The notes below the pieces were generated by a model that saw nothing but the letters and a program-made list of their open reading frames with translations, was not told the DNA's origin and ran no database searches. Below are positions 8,865 to 16,277 of a stretch of DNA of 54,824 nt, piece after piece. The position numbers and the translations under genes are program-made. The stretch is taken from contig NZ_QRJO01000012.1 in NCBI RefSeq assembly GCF_003471585.1, positions 1 to 54,824 on the forward strand, read 5' to 3'. The number at the start of each line of letters is the position of its first letter. Positions within the stretch are counted from its first letter, which is position 1. This DNA is from Collinsella sp. AM18-10 (GTDB taxonomy: Bacteria; Actinomycetota; Coriobacteriia; Coriobacteriales; Coriobacteriaceae).

Positions 8865-9571
8865 ATATCCTAGCCATTGCCGATGTAGAGGAGCGCTGCC
8901 TGTGGGAATGTTTTCGCAAGGAGCGCTTTGAGGACGTTGACCTGATTCTATCCGCAGGCGACCTGGATCCGGACTATCTTGAGTTTTTGGTCACTGTCAT
9001 CAACAAACCGCTTGTGTACGTTCGTGGCAACCACGACGACCGCTACGCGCGCCATGCACCGGGCGGGTGCATTTGTGTTGAGGACAGCGTATATGTGTAC
9101 CGAGGTATTCGCATTGCGGGTCTGGGCGGTTCCATGCGCTACCGCGACGGCGCGAACATGTATACCGAGCGCGAGATGGCAAAACGCATGCGCAAGCTAT
9201 CGCGAAAAATCGCACTGGTAGACGGATGCGATATTCTACTTACCCATGCACCCGTCGCAGGCATGGGCGACCTGGACGACCTGCCGCATCGAGGATTCGA
9301 GTGCTTTAATGCGGCTCTTGAGTCTTGGGGTCCCGACTATATGATTCACGGGCATGTGCACCAAAGCTACGGCCCCAACTTTCAACGCGAGCGCCAACAC
9401 CCATGCGGAACGAAGATTGTCAACGCCTGCGGCTATACCAAGATCGAAATTGACGAGGCGCGCTACCCCACGCGCGGTTGGAAGGCCGCTTGGCTCAACT
9501 CGCAAACCATGCGCCGCGAGCTCAAACGCCACGAAGCAATCGAGTCTTCAACCGCCAGAACCCCCTGGTAA
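8861..9571 (+). CDS. calcineurin-like metallophosphoesterase
   Basis: Predicted metal-dependent phosphoesterase of 236 aa. Motifs in order are GDLD (33-36), RGNHDD (55-60), LLTHAPV and HGHVHQSYG, which supply the Asp, Asn and His ligands of the dinuclear metal site. The first motif, normally DxH, reads ADVEE (D8), so one His ligand may be replaced. Family members cleave phosphodiesters or phosphomonoesters, and the substrate here is unknown. It overlaps the BMP-domain gene by 4 bases, which ties its function to that protein. A repeat-type terminator follows directly. Confidence 0.8.
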   Translation: MNILAIADVEERCLWECFRKERFEDVDLILSAGDLDPDYLEFLVTVINKPLVYVRGNHDDRYARHAPGGCICVEDSVYVYRGIRIAGLGGSMRYRDGANMYTEREMAKRMRKLSRKIALVDGCDILLTHAPVAGMGDLDDLPHRGFECFNAALESWGPDYMIHGHVHQSYGPNFQRERQHPCGTKIVNACGYTKIEIDEARYPTRGWKAAWLNSQTMRRELKRHEAIESSTARTPW

Positions 9572-9579
9572 CTGCCAAC

Positions 9580-9631
9580 AACCACCACGAAGGGGATAGG
9601 CACCTTTATGGTGGTTTTGCTGACTCGTCCG
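9580..9631 (+). terminator. terminator of the BMP/phosphoesterase pair, repeat family C copy 1
   Basis: Stem AACCACCACGAAGG (9580-9593) with CCTTTATGGTGGTT (9603-9616), ending in TTTT. The downstream flank TGCTGACTCGTCCGACCTG is shared with the copy at 11596-11655, so the conserved unit extends past the hairpin. Confidence 0.75.
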
Positions 9632-9683
9632 ACCTGTCCATCACGGTGCTTGTGTAATTAACGAGAACACTCATTGTTTTGTA

Positions 9684-9712
9684 AGGACGGCGCTCGCGTG
9701 CCGTCTTTTTTT
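9684..9712 (+). terminator. intrinsic terminator upstream of the sigma factor gene
   Basis: Stem GACGGC (9686-9691) with GCCGTC (9700-9705), then seven T residues. No gene ends nearby apart from the phosphoesterase 110 bases upstream, so it may be a leftover of a lost gene or a second terminator. Confidence 0.7.
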
Positions 9713-9803
9713 GTCAACTTATGCAGTCTCGACCGTGTTGTATGTAGAGGGACCTCGCGAGACGCCTTCCCTATATCCACCACGACCAATTGGAGGTGAC
9801 ACT

Positions 9804-10364
9804 ATGCCTGCACGCCGTAACCGCAATAGCACGCTCCGATGCGATGCCGATCAGATCGAGCGGGAAGCAAAGCGCTTGGTCGACACGTATTCCGACCTCA
9901 TCCTTCGATTGTGCTATTCGGCCCTTGGATCCGCTGACGACGCTCAAGACATCTGCCAGGACACGCTGATCAAGATTCTCCAACGCACTCAACCGTTCGA
10001 CTCGCTCGAACACGAACGTGCTTGGGTGATCCGAGTCGCACTGAACGCATGTCGCGATATCGGCCGTACGCACGCGAATCACCCGGTTGTCGACCTCGAT
10101 TCGCTCCCCGATTTCTGCGCACCCGTAACACATACCGAGCAAGAATTCGCGCAACGCGACTGCGCCATTCTTTCCGCTGTCACGGCCCTGCCTCAAGCAC
10201 AGCGCATCGCCATCTTTTTGCACTACTACGCAGGCATGAGCATCAGGGAAATCGCAGACGCCGTTCACGCGACGCCAGCTGCAACCGCCCAGCACCTTAG
10301 CCGCGGACGTGCGTCACTTCGGCTTTCCTTGAAAGGAGACCACAATGACTACGAATTCGAATGA
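9804..10364 (+). CDS. ECF-type RNA polymerase sigma factor
   Basis: Alternative sigma factor of 186 aa. Region 2 (about residues 20-90) contains DLILRLCYSALGSADDAQDICQDTL and a following HERAWVIRVALNACRD, the promoter-melting helix. Region 4 (about 125-180) contains LPQAQRIAIFLHYYAGMSIREIA, with the helix-turn-helix that reads the -35 box. The ATG at 9804 is chosen because GGAGG lies 7 bases ahead; the frame is open back to 9711 without support. The end overlaps the next gene by 20 bases, the standard arrangement for a sigma factor with its anti-sigma partner. Confidence 0.88.
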   Translation: MPARRNRNSTLRCDADQIEREAKRLVDTYSDLILRLCYSALGSADDAQDICQDTLIKILQRTQPFDSLEHERAWVIRVALNACRDIGRTHANHPVVDLDSLPDFCAPVTHTEQEFAQRDCAILSAVTALPQAQRIAIFLHYYAGMSIREIADAVHATPAATAQHLSRGRASLRLSLKGDHNDYEFE

Positions 10365-11475
10365 CTATCGCCACGCCCTGGAGCACATTTCGTTTACCGA
10401 TAATGCGAAGCAGCACATGGCAAACTCGATTGCTCAGTCCGTCGCCTCAAGCGATGCGGCGACCGCTCAAAGCAACTTTAATGGCACGCGACGCAAGCCG
10501 CGCATCGCCCGCCATCCCGTAAGAACAGTCGCTCGCATTGCCGCTGTAACGGCAGTCCTCGCTATCGTCATTGGAGGCGCTGGCACGGCTATGGCAACAG
10601 GCGTCCTGCCGCTTCCTTCTGACATGCTTTCCGACATCTTTGACGGACCTGCTTCTCAAACCGAGATCATCGACCGTATTGGCCGGCCCGTCGGTGCTAG
10701 CTGCTCCAACAACGGAGTCACCGTGACCGCCGACGCCATCATGGGCGACAAGGATATGGTTACCATCGCCTATACGCTTACGTTCGACGATCCCGCTGCC
10801 CTGAAAAAGCTTTCCGAGCCGGGCGAGAACGGAACTATCGCCGGAAGTGTCGATGGAAACGTATACGTTGATGGCGAGCATGGCGGCCAAGGCCAATCAT
10901 GGCTCATTGACAAGAACCCCAATGACTCCAGCATTCAATACTTTGCACAGTTCAGCGTTGAATCACCCGGCCTTATGGGCAGGACCGTCCGCACGCATAT
11001 CAACTCTCTCGTTGTGCCACGTGCTGGCAAAGAGCTTCCCGAGTATAAGAAAATACTTACGGGCCCATGGGATCTTAAGTTCCAGCTGAATTACGAAGAT
11101 ACATCCGTTACGATTCCCGCGCCCAAATCGGTCAACTTTAACGGCACCAAGGCGACGATTCAAGAGGCCACCGTATCCTGCGTTGGCGTTTCAGTCCGCT
11201 ACAACATAGATCGTTCCATCGAACACGACAACAACAGCGGCAAGATGTCTCAAAACATGGAGGAGTCCATGGATGCCGTTGGCAACATACCCCTCATCGT
11301 GACGTTCAAAGACGGTCATGTTGAGGACGCAACCAGCCACAGCGGCTATTTCGCAAATAAACTGGATAACGGCACCACTGATGTCCACAAGACCTGGCCG
11401 TTCTCGCAAGTTTGTGACACAGACAAGATTGCAAGCGTACAAATTGGCGATACGGTCATTCCCATGAATTCGTAA
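10345..11475 (+). CDS. DUF4179-type membrane protein, probable anti-sigma factor
   Basis: A 376-aa protein with a cytoplasmic N-terminal section of about 60 residues, one transmembrane helix (ARIAAVTAVLAIVIGGAGTA, about residues 61-80) and a large extracytoplasmic domain of mostly beta character. This layout and the companion ECF sigma gene match DUF4179 proteins, which are believed to hold the sigma factor at the membrane until a signal arrives. The AAGGAG site lies inside the end of the sigma gene and the genes overlap by 20 bases, so synthesis is coupled. No zinc-finger (HxxxCxxC) anti-sigma motif is visible in the N-terminal part. The stimulus is unknown. Confidence 0.7.
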   Translation: MTTNSNDYRHALEHISFTDNAKQHMANSIAQSVASSDAATAQSNFNGTRRKPRIARHPVRTVARIAAVTAVLAIVIGGAGTAMATGVLPLPSDMLSDIFDGPASQTEIIDRIGRPVGASCSNNGVTVTADAIMGDKDMVTIAYTLTFDDPAALKKLSEPGENGTIAGSVDGNVYVDGEHGGQGQSWLIDKNPNDSSIQYFAQFSVESPGLMGRTVRTHINSLVVPRAGKELPEYKKILTGPWDLKFQLNYEDTSVTIPAPKSVNFNGTKATIQEATVSCVGVSVRYNIDRSIEHDNNSGKMSQNMEESMDAVGNIPLIVTFKDGHVEDATSHSGYFANKLDNGTTDVHKTWPFSQVCDTDKIASVQIGDTVIPMNS

Positions 11476-11595
11476 CGCTACGCGGCTCGTATATGCACCC
11501 GGTTCCGCACTTCGCGTCTAAAGATGCGCTGTCATCGAGCAGCGTGAGCGCAAGGCCGCCCGTATGGTCGGCTGGGAACACCTCGTTGCGCTAAA
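11476..11595. other. intergenic stretch without a recognisable gene
   Basis: Contains a short coding-like piece (CGAGCAGCGTGAGCGCAAGG and on to about 11594, reading IEQRERKAARMVGWEHLVAL) without a start or a closing stop. It may be the tail of a lost gene. Nothing else is recognised. Confidence 0.3.
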
Positions 11596-11655
11596 AACCA
11601 CCACGAAGGGGACCGGCACCTTTGTGGTGGTTTTGCTGACTCGTCCGACCTGTCC
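11596..11655. repeat. repeat family C copy 2, terminator-like
   Basis: Stem AACCACCACGAAGG (11596-11609) with CCTTTGTGGTGGTT (11619-11632), with the same 3' flank as the copy at 9580. On the plus strand it can serve as the terminator of the sigma/anti-sigma pair. Confidence 0.75.
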
Positions 11656-11665
11656 CAACGGTTTG

Positions 11666-11800
11666 TCTCAATCTGTAACAGGTAGGGCCCAAATAATCGG
11701 TTAGCTGTTACAGATCGAGACAGACCACGGATGCTCGGCCGAAAATCTCAATCTGTAACAGGTAGGAACGATTTTGCCCCTTAGATGTTACAGATTGAGA
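11666..11800. repeat. alternating inverted-repeat array A (4 arms, 40-bp step)
   Basis: The 15-base arm TCTCAATCTGTAACA starts at 11666 and 11746, and its inverted form TGTTACAGAT(C/T)GAGA starts at 11706 and 11786. Every step between arms is exactly 40 bases, giving two 55-bp palindromes separated by a 25-bp spacer. A second array of the same design lies at 18294-18508. It does not resemble a transposon end or a known riboswitch. Confidence 0.9.
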
Positions 11801-11826
11801 TATTTGACAGCTTGAATCGGCATCGC

Positions 11827-12480
11827 CTACAGCGCGGCGACGACCTTGTCGCCCATCGTCGTGGTGCCGAGGATCTTATCTGCCGGGGTGTTGACATCGG
11901 CGATGTCACGGGTGCGCCAGCCCTCGTCGAGCACGCGCGCCACGGCGCTCTCGATCCACGCGGCTTGCTCGCCCATGTCGAGCGCGTAGGTCAGCAGCAT
12001 CGCCACCGACAAGATTTGAGCCAGCGGATTGGCCACGCCGAGCCCCGCGATGTCAGGAGCGCTGCCAGCGCTCGGCCCAAACAGCGATACGCCATCATCC
12101 AGCGAGGCAGAGGCAAGCATACCGAGCGATCCGGTAATCTGAGCCGCCTCATCGGACAGGATGTCGCCGAACATGTTCTCCGTCACCACGACGTCAAAGT
12201 CTGCCGGTCGACTGATGAGCTGCATGGCGGCGTTGTCGACGAGCAGGTCCTCAAGCTCCACGTCGGAGTACTCCTCGTCTTGCACGCGATGCACGATCTC
12301 GCGCCACATGCGGCTCGTCTCCAGCACGTTGCGCTTATCAACGCTCGTCACCTTGCCGCGACGTTTGCGCGCCGCCTCAAATGCCTGGCGCGCAATGCGC
12401 TCAATCTCGTACTCGCGATACTCCATCACGTCGACCGCACGCTGACCGGCCGCACCCGCAGCGCCCGCGCAGGTCACGGA
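11827..12480 (-). pseudogene. leuB: 3' remnant of 3-isopropylmalate dehydrogenase gene
   Basis: The reading frame from about 12455 down to the TAG at 11827 encodes the C-terminal 205 or so residues of LeuB. Recognisable parts are [22 protein letters not shown], then [36 protein letters not shown] and GSAPDIAG. Isopropylmalate dehydrogenase is normally about 350 aa, so the N-terminal 150 residues, including the first half of the NAD and substrate sites, are absent. Upstream the sequence changes directly into leuA without a start codon or ribosome site. The exact junction cannot be fixed by eye but lies near 12470-12490. It is the product of a deletion that removed the middle of the leucine operon. 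Confidence 0.85.
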
Positions 12481-13033
12481 TGCGGGCGCCAAAGTCCCAC
12501 GGCATGTTGTAGCCCATCGTATCGGGGATGTTCACGACCGTGGCACCGGCCTTTACGGCCGCCTCGATAATGCGCACCAGAAACTCCTGATCGGAGCGGC
12601 CGGCATCCTCGGCATAAAACTCAACATCGTCAACGAACTTGCGAGCATGTTTGACGGCATGGATCGCTCACTCAATTGCCCTTTCCTCAGTCATATGGAG
12701 CTTGTCGCGCAGGTGACTGGTGCTCACACCCAGCCCTGTATGGATACGGGGCCTCTGGGCCGTTTTGAGCGCCTCTGCAGCCACTTCGATATCCCTGTCG
12801 ACAGCGCGCGTCAGGCCGCATACCGTGCATCGGTCGCCCGCAATCTTGCCAATCTCCTGTACGGAGCGAAAGTCACCAGGACTCGAGATGGGAAAGCCCG
12901 CCTCGATAACGTCCACGTTCATGCGCACCAGCTGGCGGGCGATGAAGAGCTTTTCCTCGGTATTCATGCTGGCGCCCGGCGACTGCTCACCGTCGCACAG
13001 GGTGGCGTCAAAGATTGTGATTTTGCGGCTTAT
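12481..13033 (-). pseudogene. leuA: 5' remnant of 2-isopropylmalate synthase gene
   Basis: Encodes the first 180 or so residues of LeuA (normally about 500 aa), from [19 protein letters not shown] to [20 protein letters not shown]. Four separate defects are visible. The expected start codon, 5 bases after an AGGAGG (13039-13044), reads ATA (13031-13033). The conserved TLRDGEQ reads TLCDGEQ, losing the catalytic Arg. An in-frame TGA at 12668-12670 interrupts the frame within [14 protein letters not shown]. Finally, the gene is joined out of frame to the end of leuB near 12480. It is clearly non-functional. Confidence 0.88.
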
Positions 13034-13099
13034 ATGTTCCTCCTGATTGACCGTTTTATGACAGATGGCTTTCAGGAGAGAGAGAAGGCCTAGAGATAG

Positions 13100-13157
13100 A
13101 AAAATACCCGTGTCGCTCATCACGCCTGAAAGCGGCAGACGATAGCGCACCCGGGTA
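13100..13157 (-). terminator. attenuator of the leucine operon (relic)
   Basis: On the minus strand, between the leader peptide and leuA, an imperfect long stem pairs ACCCG...CGCT...ATC (around 13141-13157) with its partner (around 13105-13120), followed by ATTTTT. Its position 30 bases after the leader peptide stop fits a transcription attenuator controlled by the ribosome. The alternative antiterminator fold was not worked out. Confidence 0.5.
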
Positions 13158-13186
13158 CAACAAATCGTTATAGCGAGATTACAACC

Positions 13187-13246
13187 CTAGCGCGCTATCC
13201 AATCTAGTAGCGCTAGGCCTAGGAGCTGTTGCGTGTTCCTAAACAT
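13187..13246 (-). CDS. leuL: leucine operon leader peptide
   Basis: A 19-residue peptide, MFRNTQQLLGLALLDWIAR, with an AGGGAG ribosome site 6 bases before its ATG. Five leucines occur within seven codons (CTC CTA GGC CTA GCG CTA CTA), mostly the rarer CTA codon, as expected of a leader whose translation speed reports leucyl-tRNA supply. It is followed by a hairpin and T-run and then by the leuA remnant. The peptide itself has no function other than regulation. It is intact although the operon it controlled is destroyed. Confidence 0.8.
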   Translation of the reverse strand: MFRNTQQLLGLALLDWIAR

Positions 13247-13271
13247 GTTGGGCTCCCTTCGGCCTCGGGTA

Positions 13272-13300
13272 GTACTACATCGCGCTAAAGTACAACACAA
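13272..13300 (-). promoter_or_regulatory. candidate promoter of the leucine operon
   Basis: On the minus strand, TTGTGT (13295-13300), a 17-base spacer and TAGTAC (13272-13277), about 25 bases before the leader peptide start. The spacing is ideal and the -10 is moderate. Confidence 0.5.
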
Positions 13301-13303
13301 GTA

Positions 13304-13342
13304 AAACCACCACAAGGGTGCCTGTCCCCTTCGTGGTGGTTT
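13304..13342. repeat. repeat family C copy 3 (reverse orientation)
   Basis: AAACCACCAC...GTGGTGGTTT hairpin whose interior, AAGGGTGCCTGTCCCCTT, is the reverse complement of the interiors at 9580 and 11596. It sits just upstream of the leucine promoter. Confidence 0.75.
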
Positions 13343-13351
13343 CGTTGACTC

Positions 13352-13396
13352 AAAAGCAAGAGACCCGGTCCTGCACGAGGCAGAACCGGGTCTCTT
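13352..13396 (-). terminator. terminator of the rplK-rplA operon
   Basis: A long stem with arms AAGAGACCCGGT and ACCGGGTCTCTT (13358-13369 with 13385-13396), followed on the minus strand by GCTTTT. It starts 37 bases after the rplA stop. Confidence 0.8.
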
Positions 13397-13432
13397 TAGC
13401 AATGCTTGCTTTGCTCAGGCAGTAACTGTTAG

Positions 13433-14140
13433 TTACTCAGCCAGGAAGTCGCGCTGGATAGCGGGATCGACCTTGACGCCAGGGCCCATGGTGGAAGACA
13501 CGGAGATGGACTTGACGTACTTGCCCTTAGCAGAAGAGGGCTTGACGCGCAGGATCTCGGTGTACAGGGCAGCGTAGTTCTCGACGAGCTGCTGCTCGGT
13601 GAAGGACTTCTTGCCCAGGGGCACGTGGCAGATGCCGTAGCGGTCGGCGCGGTACTCAACGCGGCCAGCCTTGAGCTCGGAGACCATCTTGGCGACGTCC
13701 ATGGTCACGGTGCCGAGCTTGGGGTTCGGCATGAGGCCACGGGGACCAAGGATCTTACCGATGCGGCCAACCTTGGCCATCATGTTCGGCGTAGCGATAG
13801 CAGCGTCGAAGTTGATCTCGCCCTTCTGGATCTGGGCGACGAGCTCGTCGGAACCGATGATGTCGGCGCCGGCAGCCTCGGCCTCACGGGCCTTCTCGCC
13901 CTCGGCGAAGACGGCAACACGAACGGTCTTGCCGGTGCCGTGGGGCAGGGAGATGGAGCCACGGATGTTCTGGTCAGCCTTACGAGTATCAATGCCCAGA
14001 CGGAAGTGGGCCTCGACGGTCTCGTCGAACTTGGCGGTGTCGAGCTCCTTGATGAGCTTGGCAGCCTGAAGGGGGGTGTAGAGCGTGGCGCGGTCGATCT
14101 TTTCGGCAGCGGCGTTATAGCTCTTACCATGCTTAGCCAT
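13433..14140 (-). CDS. rplA: 50S ribosomal protein L1
   Basis: L1 of the large subunit stalk, 235 aa, which binds 23S rRNA and, in many bacteria, its own mRNA to repress translation. It opens [16 protein letters not shown], with the domain I strands ([14 protein letters not shown]) and the conserved [15 protein letters not shown] near the middle. The start is the second of two close ATGs: AGGAGG lies 8 bases before 14140 but only 2 before the first ATG at 14146. It follows rplK by 117 bases and closes the operon. Confidence 0.96.
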   Translation of the reverse strand: MAKHGKSYNAAAEKIDRATLYTPLQAAKLIKELDTAKFDETVEAHFRLGIDTRKADQNIRGSISLPHGTGKTVRVAVFAEGEKAREAEAAGADIIGSDELVAQIQKGEINFDAAIATPNMMAKVGRIGKILGPRGLMPNPKLGTVTMDVAKMVSELKAGRVEYRADRYGICHVPLGKKSFTEQQLVENYAALYTEILRVKPSSAKGKYVKSISVSSTMGPGVKVDPAIQRDFLAE

Positions 14141-14257
14141 GTGCATTACCTCCTGTGGTTAAACGGGCGTGAGCCCTCCCACATCGTATCGTGTGCCCTA
14201 TTGCACACATTTAACGGGCGCCCCGGTCGGAGCACCCGTCGTTACCATAAGAAATCG

Positions 14258-14686
14258 CTACTCAGCGATGGTGACGCCCATGGAACGGGCGGTACCGGCG
14301 ATGATCTTCTTGGCGGCGTCAATGTCGTTGGCATTGAGGTCCGGCATCTTGATCTCGGCGATCTTGGTGAGCTGCTCCTGGGAGAGCTGACCAACCTTGT
14401 CGGCCTGGGGCTTAGCGGAACCAGACTTGAGGTTCAGCTCCTTCTTGATGAGGTGAGCCGCCGGCGGGGTCTTGGTGATGAAGGAGAAGGACTTATCCTC
14501 GTAGACAGTGATCTCAACGGGGATGATGTCGCCCTTCTTGTCCTGCGTCTCGGCGTTAAAGGCCTGGCAGAACTGCATGATGTTCACGCCAGCAGCGCCC
14601 AGGGCGGGGCCGACGGGAGGAGCGGGGTTAGCTGCACCAGCAGGAATCTGGAGCTTAATGACGTTGGCAACCTTCTTCTCAGCCAT
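14258..14686 (-). CDS. rplK: 50S ribosomal protein L11
   Basis: L11 of the GTPase-associated centre, 142 aa. Residues 1-70 hold the N-terminal domain with the proline-rich [24 protein letters not shown], and the C-terminal RNA-binding domain contains the AGTARSMGV signature. The ATG at 14686 is chosen (AAAGGA 6 bases ahead) over the ATG at 14692, which directly abuts the ribosome site. The order nusG, rplK, rplA is the normal bacterial one. Confidence 0.97.
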   Translation of the reverse strand: MAEKKVANVIKLQIPAGAANPAPPVGPALGAAGVNIMQFCQAFNAETQDKKGDIIPVEITVYEDKSFSFITKTPPAAHLIKKELNLKSGSAKPQADKVGQLSQEQLTKIAEIKMPDLNANDIDAAKKIIAGTARSMGVTIAE

Positions 14687-14806
14687 GGTCATTCCTTTCG
14701 AATCACGAGTGTGAAGTACTTGCTATATCGTAAGCACGCACGTGTTAGAAGCACTCCTGAGATGAGCAGTCACAGAAGAAGCACGCTCGCGCGAACGGAC
14801 GAAAAC

Positions 14807-15343
14807 TTAAGCGATGACAGCGACCTGGTTAAAGTCGAGCTCGACCGGCGTCTCGCGGCCAAAGATCATCAGCGTGACCTTGAGCTTGCCAGCCTCGGTG
14901 TTAACCTCGGAGACCTTGCCATCAAAGTCGGTAAGCGGGCCATCGGTGACGCGGACGGACGTGCCGACCTGAATATCGACCGAGGTGCGCTTGGGCGAAT
15001 CGCCCTTACCGGGACGACGAGTCATCTTGTTGTACTCGTCGCGGGAAAGCGGAGCGGGCTTGCCGTTGCCGCCCAGGAAACCGGTGACGCCAGGCGTGTT
15101 ACGAACGCACGTCCAAGCATCGTCATCCATCTCCATGCGGACCAGGACATAACCCGGGAAGATCTTAGAATCCTTGGTCTCGCGCTTGCCACCCTCTTTA
15201 ATCTCGGTGACGCGCTCCATAGGAATCTCGATATCAAAGATACGGTCCTGCATGCCCATGGTCTCGATGCGATGCTCGAGATCGGACTTAACGCGGTTCT
15301 CGTATCCAGAGTAAGTGTGAACGACGTACCAACGCTTAGACAT
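14807..15343 (-). CDS. nusG: transcription termination/antitermination protein NusG
   Basis: Transcription elongation factor of 178 aa. The NGN domain begins KRWYVVHTYSGYENRVKSDLEHR and includes FPGYVLVRMEMDDDAWTCVRNTPGVTGF. After a short linker (about residues 85-120) the KOW domain reads GTSVRVTDGPLTDFDGKV. It lacks the long N-terminal acidic extension found in many actinobacterial NusG proteins. It starts 3 bases after the secE stop, so the two form a tight operon. Confidence 0.96.
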   Translation of the reverse strand: MSKRWYVVHTYSGYENRVKSDLEHRIETMGMQDRIFDIEIPMERVTEIKEGGKRETKDSKIFPGYVLVRMEMDDDAWTCVRNTPGVTGFLGGNGKPAPLSRDEYNKMTRRPGKGDSPKRTSVDIQVGTSVRVTDGPLTDFDGKVSEVNTEAGKLKVTLMIFGRETPVELDFNQVAVIA

Positions 15344-15346
15344 GGT

Positions 15347-15685
15347 TTAGCCCCTCAATCCAGAGAACAGAGCAAGAGCCTCGCCAAAGCCAGCATCGAG
15401 CAGAGCGATGACGACGCCGACGACGATCAGAGAAGCGCAAACGACGACAGAGTAGTTCACGAGCTCCTTCTTATCGGGCCACGTGACACGCTTCATCTCG
15501 GACTTGACCGAAGCGAAATACTTCTTGGTGCGGGCGAAGAAACCAGGCTTCTCGTTCTTCTTGGACTTCGCAGCCTTCTCGTTCTTCTTGGCAACGGCCT
15601 TCTTGGCCTCAACCTTGGAGTTGGCGGCAGCGTTATTGGCAGGCGCCTGCTGCTGTGCCTTCTTCTTGTTCTTCTTGTTGGCCAT
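15347..15685 (-). CDS. secE: preprotein translocase subunit SecE
   Basis: Small essential subunit of the SecYEG channel, 112 aa. The first 55 residues are very rich in Lys, Ala and Asn (MANKKNKKKAQQQAPANN...), an extension common in high-GC bacteria. The core follows: FFARTKKYFASVKSEMKRVTWP and then one transmembrane helix (SVVVCASLIVVGVVIALLD). GGAGG precedes the ATG. It lies next to nusG, as in most bacteria, and downstream of tRNA-Trp. Confidence 0.95.
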   Translation of the reverse strand: MANKKNKKKAQQQAPANNAAANSKVEAKKAVAKKNEKAAKSKKNEKPGFFARTKKYFASVKSEMKRVTWPDKKELVNYSVVVCASLIVVGVVIALLDAGFGEALALFSGLRG

Positions 15686-15726
15686 TTGGGTTACCTCCGC
15701 GCAATGCGCTTATACATGAGTAAACC

Positions 15727-15750
15727 GTAAGCCCCCAATTGGGAGCTTAC
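15727..15750. repeat. palindrome between tRNA-Trp and secE
   Basis: Near-perfect palindrome GTAAGCCCCCAATTGGG...CTTAC. There is no T-run, so it is more likely an RNA-processing or stabilising hairpin in the tRNA-secE transcript than a terminator. Confidence 0.5.
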
Positions 15751-15761
15751 GGAATAATGAC

Positions 15762-15837
15762 TGGCACGCCAGGAAGGACTCGAACCCTCAACACTCGGTT
15801 TTGGAGACCGATGCTCTACCAATTGAACTACTGGCGT
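15762..15837 (-). tRNA. tRNA-Trp (CCA)
   Basis: Full cloverleaf on the minus strand. The acceptor ACGCCAG pairs with CTGGCGT, discriminator G, encoded CCA end. The D arm contains AGTTCAATTGGTAGAG, the anticodon stem-loop GGTCTCCAAAACC gives anticodon CCA, and the T arm contains GGTTCGAGTCC. It lies between rpmG and secE, the common bacterial arrangement. Confidence 0.97.
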
Positions 15838-15850
15838 ATATGACTAGAGA

Positions 15851-16000
15851 CTAGCGAGTCTCTTTGTGCAACGTGTGGTGACGGCACCAGGGGCAATACT
15901 TCTTGATCTCCATACGATCAGGCATGTTCGACTTGTTCTTGGTGGTCGTATAGTTGCGGCGCTTGCACTCAGTGCACGCAAGAGTAACTAGAGTACGCAT
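15851..16000 (-). CDS. rpmG: 50S ribosomal protein L33
   Basis: A 49-residue ribosomal protein, starting [22 protein letters not shown] and ending HHTLHKETR. Two CxxC pairs (CTEC and CPWC) mark the zinc-binding form. It is short enough to be missed by length filters, but its sequence, its length and its place between tuf and tRNA-Trp/secE make the call firm. GGTTCAGG upstream is a modest ribosome site. Confidence 0.96.
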   Translation of the reverse strand: MRTLVTLACTECKRRNYTTTKNKSNMPDRMEIKKYCPWCRHHTLHKETR

Positions 16001-16045
16001 TTATCCTGAACCTTTCATTTCCGCCCCGTACGGGCACGAGATGGT

Positions 16046-16075
16046 ACTTTATCAGCTCTATGTAAGTGCTGTCAA
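16046..16075 (-). promoter_or_regulatory. promoter of rpmG-tRNA-Trp-secE-nusG
   Basis: On the minus strand, consensus -35 TTGACA (16070-16075), an 18-base spacer and TAAAGT (16046-16051), ending 45 bases before rpmG. The upstream flank GAGGTTTTC is shared with the tRNA-Tyr promoter at 17875-17904. Confidence 0.7.
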
Positions 16076-16212
16076 TGAAAACCTCGAATCAATTGGTTCT
16101 CGGTGGATCCATTCATATTTGGAACACATCAATGAAGCCAGCGAAATCTAATCGATCCCCCACGCTCGGCTTAAGGGCGAGCGAAGCGCAATCGGCAGGG
16201 AACAAGCCCCGC

Positions 16213-16250
16213 GTAGAAAAGAACCCGGCACCCTAAAAGTGCCGGGTTCT
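16213..16250 (-). terminator. terminator of tuf
   Basis: A perfect 12-bp stem (16220-16231 with 16239-16250) with a 7-base loop, followed on the minus strand by a TTTTC run. It lies 28 bases past the tuf stop. Confidence 0.85.
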
Positions 16251-16277
16251 CTAAGTCAGCTAAATCAAAGAGCTAAT

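Noticed and set aside
12647..13093. Plus-strand ORF of 148 codons opposite leuA
   Set aside because: It is the shadow of the leuA remnant, whose minus-strand frame carries recognisable LeuA motifs.
13625..15730. 701-codon plus-strand ORF spanning rplA to secE
   Set aside because: It lies antisense to four well-identified genes; its length reflects codon bias in GC-rich DNA.
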